Source of the DNA: an uncultured Eubacteriales bacterium
GTDB taxonomy: Bacteria > Bacillota > Clostridia > Oscillospirales > CAG-272
NCBI GenBank assembly: GCA_934446065.1
Contig: CAKSDP010000013.1
Location: 1 to 55,054 of the forward strand
Direction of reading: 5' to 3'
Length of the DNA: 55,054 nucleotides
In this document: in pieces, positions 24,423 to 31,723 of the stretch
Layout: each line of letters begins with the position of its first letter
How positions within the stretch are numbered: position 1 is the first letter of the stretch
Made by a program: the position numbers and the translations under genes
Notes under the pieces: generated by a model
The model's input: only the letters and a program-made list of their open reading frames with translations
Told to the model about the DNA's origin: nothing
Databases searched by the model: none

Positions 24423-24700
24423 AATTTACCGCCCGCCCCTTCAAGTCTTGCGGTAACGCCCTTGCCGTCCGCTCTTCTCAGAGCTATAACAGCGCCGCGC
24501 ACCATATACGCGGTGGGGTCTCCCATCGGAGCGCGGTGCAGGCACGCGATCTCGGTCCCGCCGATCAGCCCGAGATCGCGCAGTCTCTCCGACAGGTGCG
24601 ACTCGCCCACGCACTCAACGAGCGCCCGCTCGCCCGGGTTCATCCTGTCGATCGAAAGCACTGCGCCTGCTTTATTTATATGTTTAACTTTATTTTTCAT
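24419..24700 (-). CDS. feoA: FeoA domain protein, copy 1
   Basis: The 93 residues form one SH3-like FeoA domain. The conserved part starts near residue 16 with LSIDRMNPGERALVECV, then RLRDLGLIGGTEI and a basic C-terminal strand. FeoA is cytosolic and supports FeoB. It is the first gene of the feoA1-feoB1 pair, with AAAGG upstream. The N-terminal extension of about 15 residues is longer than usual. Confidence 0.9.
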   Translation of the reverse strand: MKNKVKHINKAGAVLSIDRMNPGERALVECVGESHLSERLRDLGLIGGTEIACLHRAPMGDPTAYMVRGAVIALRRADGKGVTARLEGAGGKL

Positions 24701-24805
24701 ATTATGTTACCTTTGTCCTTTGCATTTGCGACACGCCCGACGCACGGAGGGTGCCGTTATCAGTATATGAGGGCTCATGGAATATGACATAGTGCGCACT
24801 TGGGA

Positions 24806-24834
24806 TTGCAAAACGGGGCGATCGGTGTTATAAT
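24806..24834 (+). promoter_or_regulatory. Promoter of birA-bioY
   Basis: TTGCAA (24806-24811), 17-base spacer, TATAAT (24829-24834). No recognised biotin operator is seen; the BirA here lacks a DNA-binding domain. Confidence 0.75.
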
Positions 24835-24867
24835 TATGTGGAATGCATTTGTGTAGGAGGTCGCGCG

Positions 24868-25584
24868 GTGGACGATTCACATCTTTCAGGATACAGATTT
24901 CTGCATTTTGACGAGATCGACTCCACAAACAACTACCTGAAAAGGCTCGGCTGCGACACCGACGGGGCGCTATGCGTCTTTGCCAACTCCCAATCCGGCG
25001 GCAGGGGGCGGCGCGGCAGAAATTTCGTCTCGCCGGACGGTGGGCTGTACATGAGCTTCACGACACCTGCGGGAGATGATCCGCTGTCCGACTGCGTTAC
25101 GGCGCGGGCTGCCGTTGCGGTATGCCGCGCGGTAGAGGCGATGTGCGGCATCTCTGTACAGATCAAGTGGGTGAACGACATATTCTGCAACGAGAAGAAG
25201 CTCTGCGGCATACTGTGCGAAGCGATAGCGGACACGGACGGGCACATTCGCCGGATCGTAGTCGGGATCGGCATAAATCTCGCGGGAGAGCCTGCGCCGG
25301 AGCTGCGCGGGATCGCGACATCCGTCGGCGCCGAGGGCGGCAATATTCCGGACAGGCGTGCGCTATGCGAAAGGATATTATCTGAGTATCTTTCGGCGGG
25401 CGATTTCCGAGAGGAATATGCATCAAGGCAGCTTGCATTGGGCAGGCGGGTAAAGGTGATCGGCAGCGACGGCACGTATGAGGCTGTGGCCGAGGGGCTT
25501 GACGACAAATGCGCGCTCGTGGTCAGGGATGATCTCGGGCACAAGCATACACTTAACTCAGGAGAGGTATCACTAAGGCTATGA
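24868..25584 (+). CDS. birA: Biotin-[acetyl-CoA-carboxylase] ligase, catalytic type without HTH
   Basis: The start is GTG 24868, with AGGAGG 7 bases upstream; the ATG at 24838 is before the ribosome site and inside the promoter leader. The 238 residues carry the ligase fold: DEIDSTNNYLKR, the nucleotide loop GGRGRRGRNFVSPDGGLYMS (consensus GRGRxGR), and KWVNDIFCNEKKLCGILCE with the catalytic Lys. A C-terminal SH3-like cap completes it. There is no N-terminal winged helix, so it is an enzyme and not a repressor. Its natural target here is the biotin carrier of the decarboxylase operon (54032-54394). Confidence 0.92.
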   Translation: MDDSHLSGYRFLHFDEIDSTNNYLKRLGCDTDGALCVFANSQSGGRGRRGRNFVSPDGGLYMSFTTPAGDDPLSDCVTARAAVAVCRAVEAMCGISVQIKWVNDIFCNEKKLCGILCEAIADTDGHIRRIVVGIGINLAGEPAPELRGIATSVGAEGGNIPDRRALCERILSEYLSAGDFREEYASRQLALGRRVKVIGSDGTYEAVAEGLDDKCALVVRDDLGHKHTLNSGEVSLRL

Positions 25585-26105
25585 ACACAGTAAAAAACAA
25601 CGAAAGAATAAAAAAGATGACCGTTGCGGCTGTTGCTGCGGCGATGCTGTGCGTGATCGCGCCGCTGTCCATAAAGATCGGCGACATTCCGCTGTCGTTC
25701 TGCACGCTCGGGATCTACTTCATTGCGGCATTTCTCGGACCTGTTGCGGGCACCGCATCCGTTGCGGTATACATCATGCTCGGTGCGCTCGGTGTGCCCG
25801 TATTTGCGGGATTTTCCGGCGGGGTCGGTGTACTTGCGTCGTTCACCGGCGGCTACATCATCGGGTATTTGCCGCTCGCGTTCATAAGCGGACTTTCGCA
25901 CAACAAGCGCTCGTCCCTGACGGCGGCAGCGCTGATGACGGCCGGCACGGCGGTACTTTATCTGCTCGGCACTGTTTGGTACACGCTCATGTCCGGGACG
26001 GCTTTCATACCGGCGCTCATGGTATGCGTTGTACCGTTCCTTCCCGGTGATGCGGTAAAGATCGCGGCAGCCGTGATCGGCACTCGCCGGATTCGCGCGA
26101 AGTAA
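25581..26105 (+). CDS. bioY: Biotin transporter BioY (ECF transporter S component)
   Basis: The 174 residues have about six TM helices with the BioY signatures LCVIAPLSIKIGDIPLSFCT near the N-terminus, YIMLGALGVPVFAGFSGGVG and FTGGYIIGYLPLAFISG. It binds biotin at the membrane and works alone or with a shared ECF energising module, which is not in the window. The ATG overlaps the birA stop as ATGA, indicating coupled translation of uptake and ligation. Confidence 0.93.
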   Translation: MNTVKNNERIKKMTVAAVAAAMLCVIAPLSIKIGDIPLSFCTLGIYFIAAFLGPVAGTASVAVYIMLGALGVPVFAGFSGGVGVLASFTGGYIIGYLPLAFISGLSHNKRSSLTAAALMTAGTAVLYLLGTVWYTLMSGTAFIPALMVCVVPFLPGDAVKIAAAVIGTRRIRAK

Positions 26106-26126
26106 AAGATCAAGACATATATTATG

Positions 26127-26160
26127 CGGGGAACCCCTTTTTGTAAAAAGGGGTTCCCCG
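26127..26160 (+). terminator. Large G/C-T/A palindrome after bioY
   Basis: CGGGGAACCCCTTTTT pairs perfectly with its complement around a GT loop: a 16-bp stem with embedded T run. It can end bioY transcription. The design (short GGGGAACCCC arm plus T/A run) suggests a dispersed repeat as well as a terminator. Confidence 0.65.
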
Positions 26161-26254
26161 CGCCCTTCCCCAAAAACTTTCACACACGGCAAAGGCAAAG
26201 TAAGTGCGTGACGTCAGTAATTACGGATTTAGTACGCGATAAGATTACGCATAA

Positions 26255-26302
26255 GAAAAAAGCAAGTGCAAGGCAACTTATTGCCTTGCACTTGCTTTTC
26301 TT
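26255..26302 (-). terminator. Terminator of the second dockerin gene
   Basis: AAGCAAGTGCAAGGCAA and its complement form a 17-bp stem around CTTA. T-rich flanks exist on both strands. It lies 26 bases past the minus-strand stop. Confidence 0.88.
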
Positions 26303-26327
26303 ATTATTTAGGATGCGCAATCGATTA

Positions 26328-28427
26328 TCAATTCTTCGACATGATCATCTCGGCGAGCTTGACCTTAGCTGCCTCGATGACTGCGCTGTCGTTTGTATAA
26401 TCGAGGATACCGGTAGTAACGGTGCGGAGCACCTCATTCACGGCGTCGCGGCCGAGGACGTTCTCAGCCATCTTCAGGTACTCGAAATCCTCGATACCGT
26501 CGCGCACGTACTCAAGTCGGATCGACTCGATCGGATAATCGGTTCCGTAGCGCTTTCCGGGATAGATGAGCAGGCCGTCGCCGCTTGCAAACGTGCCGTC
26601 AGCGTCGATCCACATTCTGCTGCCCTCCCACATGGTGACTGCGTAGTACAGGCATCCGGCGATATCGTAATCATACTGCTGCCAGAACAGAACGCGGGAC
26701 ATCTCGCCCTGATAGTTGAAGAAGAAGTTTGCATACGGATAGCCGGGAATAATGCAGACATACCACCAAAGCTCATTTCCGGCGTTCTTGTACGCCTCGT
26801 GGCGAGCCTCCGCTGCGCCGTATCTGTCAACGGTCGCCTTGGAGTAGGTAATATTCTCAAATCCGCTCTTTATCTGATCGTAAGGAGTATAGAAAGACGA
26901 GAGCGGGCAGAACAGTGTAGTATTGTCAAGGATAAACTGCGTCTGATCCATATCGAGGTCGATGCCGTATCTGCTCATGTTAAAATCGAAGCAGTTCGGT
27001 GCGACCTGTCTCGCGCCGGGGAACGCGCGGTCGAGAAGCTCTTTGTAAGACTTGATCTCGTTGAGCTGCTCGGCGGAACGCGGCTCGTCTACATAGTAGA
27101 AGTAGCCCTTCTTCATCCATTCCTCATTCTTCGAGAGCTTCTCATACATTGCGCGGACATCTTCCTCGGGAGATGCCGAGTTACCGCACTGTGTTCCGTC
27201 GATAATGAAGGAATTTACGCGGGGATTGTTCATGTACTCGTCAGCGTCATCGCTGAGCACACTCGACGGCAGATAGTACGCGCAGATGCGGTTCTCAAGC
27301 AGATAGTCGTAATAGTTCTTGTAGAGCTGACCGCCATCAGTGAAGTACGCGGAGCCGTAGCTCTGGTATATCGACTCACGGCTCATACCAAAAGCGGTCG
27401 TACACGAGGTCTCCTCGGGGAGCGCAAAATCCCAGACGTCAACGTAGACCTTGCAGACCTTGATCGCGCGGCCTGCGGAATCCTTGATAGTCACTGTGGA
27501 CTCATAAAGTCCGGGTGCGGCGTCGATCGCTGCATTCGCCTTGAGCAAGAGGCACTGCGAATTTCCGGCTTTGATCTTGAAATCGGCATTCGGGATCATC
27601 GGATCGGCATAGTAGACTCTGGTGTCGGCACTCTCTATGGATCTTCCGTAGATGTACTTTCCGAGAGTCATCTCGGTCTTGAGCTTGCCGCCGTGTCCGT
27701 TGTAGAAATCAGTAAACTCCGCGGTAAGTCCGTCATACGCCTTATTGGATGCAAGGTAGATGAGGCACGACTCGATCTCGTTCTTCGCCATGTGCATTCT
27801 GATCGTCGTGCTGTCACCGATCGCGGTGTCTCTCTGATCGATCTTCTGCATATTGTCGAGCACGGAGAGCTTGAGTGCGCTGTCCTCGTAAGCCGCGTCG
27901 ATCTTGGAATCATCGAAAACGACGCGGTACGGTGCAAGCGTTACGTCCCAGCCGGCAACGTACTTCAGGATCTGAATAACGTCGCTCACGCTCTTCTGAG
28001 AATCGGAGTTCACATCCATCGCAGGCTCACAGATGCTTATGTCCCAGCGAGCAACATATTTGAGCATACAGATCGCGTCGTCGATGCTGATCTTGCCGTC
28101 GCGGTTCACGTCGCCCATTACCGCGCACTTCAGCGTATCGTCTCCGTTCGTTACGACATAATCGGAAGCGATAGTCTTGTCTCCGGCAACTGTCGTATCT
28201 CCGTCCTTCACCGTAACGGAGGAGGGATCGGCGAACTCAGCCGCAAGCTCGGAGACGGTCATGGCAGTCGAGATACCCGAAACATAACCGCTGTCGCGGT
28301 CAAGCGTGAGGATCGACGATGCGGCAAGCTCAAGCTCGCCCGCTGCGGCCTTTCCGTAGCCCGCGCCCGCCGTGAAAACGCTTAGAGTCATCACGGCACT
28401 GAGCACAAATGATGTGATTTTCTTCAT
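26328..28427 (-). CDS. Secreted dockerin protein with DUF4091/GH123-like catalytic region
   Basis: The 699 residues begin with a signal peptide (about 1-24). A small beta-rich region (about 32-100, DRDSGYVSGISTAMTVSEL) comes next, then a type I dockerin (about 105-163) with calcium loops GDVNRDGKISIDDAICMLK and DVNSDSQKSVSDVIQILK. A C-terminal part of about 530 residues follows. That part has DUF4091/GH123-like features: an Ig-like N-terminal piece, YVDEPRSAEQLNEI with a possible acid residue, WWYVCIIPGYPYANFF and ESIRLEYVRDGIEDFEYL. GH123 enzymes cleave N-acetylgalactosamine from glycans. The dockerin near the N-terminus is unusual; it is normally C-terminal. Expression is from a consensus-like promoter with a palindromic site. 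Confidence 0.82.
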   Translation of the reverse strand: MKKITSFVLSAVMTLSVFTAGAGYGKAAAGELELAASSILTLDRDSGYVSGISTAMTVSELAAEFADPSSVTVKDGDTTVAGDKTIASDYVVTNGDDTLKCAVMGDVNRDGKISIDDAICMLKYVARWDISICEPAMDVNSDSQKSVSDVIQILKYVAGWDVTLAPYRVVFDDSKIDAAYEDSALKLSVLDNMQKIDQRDTAIGDSTTIRMHMAKNEIESCLIYLASNKAYDGLTAEFTDFYNGHGGKLKTEMTLGKYIYGRSIESADTRVYYADPMIPNADFKIKAGNSQCLLLKANAAIDAAPGLYESTVTIKDSAGRAIKVCKVYVDVWDFALPEETSCTTAFGMSRESIYQSYGSAYFTDGGQLYKNYYDYLLENRICAYYLPSSVLSDDADEYMNNPRVNSFIIDGTQCGNSASPEEDVRAMYEKLSKNEEWMKKGYFYYVDEPRSAEQLNEIKSYKELLDRAFPGARQVAPNCFDFNMSRYGIDLDMDQTQFILDNTTLFCPLSSFYTPYDQIKSGFENITYSKATVDRYGAAEARHEAYKNAGNELWWYVCIIPGYPYANFFFNYQGEMSRVLFWQQYDYDIAGCLYYAVTMWEGSRMWIDADGTFASGDGLLIYPGKRYGTDYPIESIRLEYVRDGIEDFEYLKMAENVLGRDAVNEVLRTVTTGILDYTNDSAVIEAAKVKLAEMIMSKN

Positions 28428-28445
28428 TTAAGAAATCCTTTCTGA

Positions 28446-28459
28446 ATATTCATGAATAT
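28446..28459 (-). promoter_or_regulatory. 14-bp palindrome in the dockerin-gene leader (operator candidate)
   Basis: ATATTCATGAATAT is a perfect palindrome just downstream of the predicted start site. Further CATGAA copies occur near 28465 and between -35 and -10. Such spacing suggests repressor binding. Confidence 0.45.
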
Positions 28460-28479
28460 GTTCATGTTTAGGTAGCCAT

Positions 28480-28509
28480 ATTATATACCATTATTCATGT
28501 TTTTTCAAG
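28480..28509 (-). promoter_or_regulatory. Promoter of the DUF4091/dockerin gene
   Basis: On the minus strand: TTGAAA (28509-28504), 18-base spacer, TATAAT (28485-28480). Confidence 0.75.
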
Positions 28510-28566
28510 AGCTTTGCCGCATTTCATGATCCCGCTTATTTTTGAGGTCACTTTCTGCAAAATCCA

Positions 28567-28595
28567 TTGACGTATATATATACTTATGATATAAT
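28567..28595 (+). promoter_or_regulatory. Promoter of the TerB/BrxD/Lhr operon
   Basis: TTGACG (28567-28572), 17-base spacer, TATAAT (28590-28595). Start near 28602 gives a 30-base leader with AGGAG at 28621-28625. Confidence 0.8.
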
Positions 28596-28631
28596 GAAAG
28601 GAATAAGAAAACATCTGTTTAGGAGCAGCAA

Positions 28632-30251
28632 ATGAACGGTAACGGCAGAGACACGGATAAATTTGCAGACATCATCATAGATGACGGAAATTCGGCGTCT
28701 ACGGGTTACGATATACCGCCGAAGGGCAGCGGAGATGCGCGGCAGCACAGCCGCTACGCAGGAATGGGTGCTTATCGCCGGCGCACGGAGACAGCAAAGC
28801 CGGAGGAGCAGGTGATCACCACCTATGACTCGGATCTTGCGCTGATCGGTCGCGTAGAGGTATTTTCGTGGGGCGCCAGACGCAGCTTCTACGAAAGATT
28901 CCGCGAGGACGCGGAGAAATACCGCAATACGCCGGGAAAACCCGCCGAATACGTGCCGTTTTTCTCATACATCCCGCAGTATTCGCAGATGAATCTGTAT
29001 CAGCTCAACTATTATCTGTATTTCAGAGAGTGTGCGCGGCGGCGTGCCTATATCGAGGCCGATCTTGCGTACATCCTCCTGTACATCTACGAGATCATAA
29101 ACCTGTCGGACACATCCGAACCGGAAAAAGATATCGAGATTCTCACCGGTTTATGGATGCACTACCGCGACACATACCCCGCGCTCGACAAATACATGGC
29201 TGAATGGGTGTGCGATTTCTGCCTTCTGTATCGGCTGAGCGTTCCGGAATGCACACTGTCGATACTTCCGAAGTTGTGCGAGAGCGCAACTCTCAAGGAG
29301 TTCTACATGAGTGCGGCGATACAGCGCGGCGGCGGGCTTATGCAGGGCGACGTTCTTGAGGCGTTCGCCGACTACAACTACCGAACGAGCCGCGTGGAGC
29401 TTCCGCCGGAGCTTGCGTGTCACTTTGCTCCCGCAATCGGACGCGCGGCAGCGGCGCTCGGACAGGAGAGCTTCGTGTCCGATGAGGCGGCGATCGTATC
29501 GCGTTTCGCCTTCTGCGGATCGCTGTGCTCGCACAACGTAAAGCGGCGGATCACCGTCGAATACTACCCGGCGTTCAAGCGGACGGGTGCAAGGCATATG
29601 CTCGGCGCGGCGGCAAAGTACACCGAAAACAAGCTCAGGCGCGCGGCGGGGATCAAATCGCGTCTGCACACGGACGGACTGCCGGACAGCGCAAGGCTTG
29701 AGATCGACCGATATTTCGAGGAGATCATGCCGGACATATTCACGAAAAAGTCCGCGCCGAAGCTCACTCCCGTTCCGGATTACGAGCGGCTGTACGATGC
29801 GCCCGATCTTCCGTTCTCGCCTGAGATGGCGGCGAAGATTGAGCTTGAATCCCGCGCGGCGGCGGAGCTGCTCGGCGGAGAAACAGACGATGATGCGGCA
29901 TCTGCGATACAGGATGACGTTTCGGCGGCAAATAACGCAGAGGAGAGCAGCGCACCCGATAAGGCTGAGGACTCCGAGCCGACCGAAAACGGCGGTGCAG
30001 GCGAGACCGATACCGAACACCGTTCCGCAAGCTCCGGCACATCGGAAATAATAAAATTCATGCTTGAGGGCGGATCTCTTGAAGAGTTCTGCCGCGCACG
30101 CGGAATCCTGCCAGACACTGCCGCCGCAGAGGTAAACGAAGCCGCCGCAGACTTTTTCGGCGACGTACTTCTCGAATACTCCGACGGTGCATGGCAGATA
30201 ATTGACGATTATCTTGAAGAGGCTGCCGAAATGGCGGTAGCCTGTGACTGA
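28632..30251 (+). CDS. TerB_N/TerB_C domain protein, first gene of defence-like operon
   Basis: The 539 residues start with about 65 disordered residues, then a TerB_N-like helical region (about 75-330) with FFSYIPQYSQMNLYQLNYYL and a YFRECARRRAYIEADLAYI segment. An acidic linker (about 415-475, many Asp, Glu and Ala) precedes a TerB_C-like end (about 475-535). TerB_N and TerB_C modules occur in multi-gene Ter-related systems with ATPases and helicases. No enzymatic motif is visible; it is likely an adaptor or sensor. It lies 23 bases before the BrxD-like gene. The assignment rests on pattern similarity that a profile search should confirm. Confidence 0.7.
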   Translation: MNGNGRDTDKFADIIIDDGNSASTGYDIPPKGSGDARQHSRYAGMGAYRRRTETAKPEEQVITTYDSDLALIGRVEVFSWGARRSFYERFREDAEKYRNTPGKPAEYVPFFSYIPQYSQMNLYQLNYYLYFRECARRRAYIEADLAYILLYIYEIINLSDTSEPEKDIEILTGLWMHYRDTYPALDKYMAEWVCDFCLLYRLSVPECTLSILPKLCESATLKEFYMSAAIQRGGGLMQGDVLEAFADYNYRTSRVELPPELACHFAPAIGRAAAALGQESFVSDEAAIVSRFAFCGSLCSHNVKRRITVEYYPAFKRTGARHMLGAAAKYTENKLRRAAGIKSRLHTDGLPDSARLEIDRYFEEIMPDIFTKKSAPKLTPVPDYERLYDAPDLPFSPEMAAKIELESRAAAELLGGETDDDAASAIQDDVSAANNAEESSAPDKAEDSEPTENGGAGETDTEHRSASSGTSEIIKFMLEGGSLEEFCRARGILPDTAAAEVNEAAADFFGDVLLEYSDGAWQIIDDYLEEAAEMAVACD

Positions 30252-30274
30252 CACACGAAAGGCACGGTAATATT

Positions 30275-31666
30275 ATGGAGACAAACGATTTCAAAATACC
30301 GAAAAGAATACTCGGCTCGCTTCTGACATCGCTTTCGGCGGGCGTTGTGCCGCGCTCGGGCGCGTCGTATGTAGCGATCGGGCGGAACGCCGAGGTAACG
30401 GCTCTCGCGTCCGATCTTGATCGCACCGCCGACGGCGGAGCTGCGATGAGGTTCATCGTCGGACGCTACGGAAGCGGCAAAAGCTTTCTCATTCAGCTCG
30501 CGCGCAGTGCCGCGATGGAACGGGGATTTGTATGCGCGGACGCCGATCTCTCTCCGGAGAGACGGCTCTGCGGCTCCGACGGAGCGGGACTTGCGACGTA
30601 TCGCGAGCTTGTCCGCAACCTCTCCTGCAAGGCATCTCCCGACGGCGGTGCCCTTCCCGTGATACTCTCAAAATGGATGTCCTCCGTATCGGCGGAGTGC
30701 GCCGCAGCGGGTCTTGCGGTCGGATCGCCGGAGTTCGACGACGCCGTGAGCCGCAGGATATACGACGCCTGCCGCACGCTTGAGGGCGGTGTCGGCGGCT
30801 TTGATTTCGCATACATCCTCTCGGAATATTTCAAGGCGTATTCCACCGGCAACGACGAAAGGTGCAGCGTCTGCATCCGCTGGCTTCGCGGCGAATACTC
30901 GACCCGCACGGAGGCGCGCGGCGCTCTCGGTGTGCGCACGCTGTCCGTGATCTCAGACGACAACTGGTACGATTATCTGAAGCTTATCGCATCATTCGTG
31001 CGGATCGCGGGATACTCGGGTCTTGCGGTGTTTATCGACGAAGGAGTGAACCTGTATAAGATCGTGAACCGCGTATCGCGCGAGCAGAATTACGAAAAGC
31101 TGCTCGCCATGTACAACGATGCGCTTCAGGGACGCGCCGAGGGGCTGATGATCGTCATCGGAGGAACGCCGCAGTTTCTTGAGGACACAAGGCGCGGGCT
31201 GTTCAGTTACGACGCACTGCGCAGCAGGCTTTCCGACAGCTCGGCTGACACGGGGCTTGTAAATCTGATGAGTCCTGTGCTGCGGCTGAAGCGCCTGTCC
31301 GACAGCGAGCTTTACGCTCTGATACTGCGGCTGTCGCTGCTGCACTCGAAATATTACAACTACACACCTAAACTCACGGACAGCGAGATGGAAAAGTTTC
31401 TCCGAGGCGAGCTGTCGCGTGCGGGCGCTGACGCGATGATAACCCCGCGTGAGATAATTCGCGATTTTCTCGGGCTTCTCGATCTCATTTATCAGAACCC
31501 CGACGAGTCGTTTGAAAACATTCTCGAAAAGACCGGGCGCGGAAACTATCTCTCCGATGGCGACGGCGCATCTGACGCAAAACCCGATCCAGCGTCGGCA
31601 CCTGATACATCAGGCGCACAAAGCTCGGGAGAGCGCGTGATCACCGCCGACATGATAGAGTTTTAG
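30275..31666 (+). CDS. BrxD-like P-loop ATPase (DUF2791 / BREX ATP-binding family)
   Basis: The 463 residues begin IPKRILGSLLTSLSAGVVPR, a common start of DUF2791 proteins. Walker A is VGRYGSGKSF (about 62-71), Walker B AVFIDEGVNLYKI (about 252-264) and a sensor-like IVIGGTPQFLEDTRRG (about 295-310) with Arg finger candidates after it. In BREX type 2 loci the homologue is BrxD, a partner of the BrxHI helicase. A disordered Asp/Ala/Ser tail follows (about 425-463). An AAA-type motor loading the helicase is a plausible role, not shown. It is followed 57 bases later by the helicase gene. Confidence 0.85.
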   Translation: METNDFKIPKRILGSLLTSLSAGVVPRSGASYVAIGRNAEVTALASDLDRTADGGAAMRFIVGRYGSGKSFLIQLARSAAMERGFVCADADLSPERRLCGSDGAGLATYRELVRNLSCKASPDGGALPVILSKWMSSVSAECAAAGLAVGSPEFDDAVSRRIYDACRTLEGGVGGFDFAYILSEYFKAYSTGNDERCSVCIRWLRGEYSTRTEARGALGVRTLSVISDDNWYDYLKLIASFVRIAGYSGLAVFIDEGVNLYKIVNRVSREQNYEKLLAMYNDALQGRAEGLMIVIGGTPQFLEDTRRGLFSYDALRSRLSDSSADTGLVNLMSPVLRLKRLSDSELYALILRLSLLHSKYYNYTPKLTDSEMEKFLRGELSRAGADAMITPREIIRDFLGLLDLIYQNPDESFENILEKTGRGNYLSDGDGASDAKPDPASAPDTSGAQSSGERVITADMIEF

Positions 31667-31723
31667 CCGGACGGCAGCAAGGCATTTTGCACGCAATAAC
31701 TCAAGGAAAGGACGGTCACGGAT

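Noticed and set aside
24838..24867. ATG start for birA at 24838
   Set aside because: It lies upstream of the AGGAGG site, close to the predicted transcription start; GTG 24868 is better placed.
26124..28385. Long plus-strand ORF (over 700 codons) opposite the dockerin gene
   Set aside because: It mirrors the codon pattern of the real minus-strand gene, lacks a ribosome site and has no recognisable domain.
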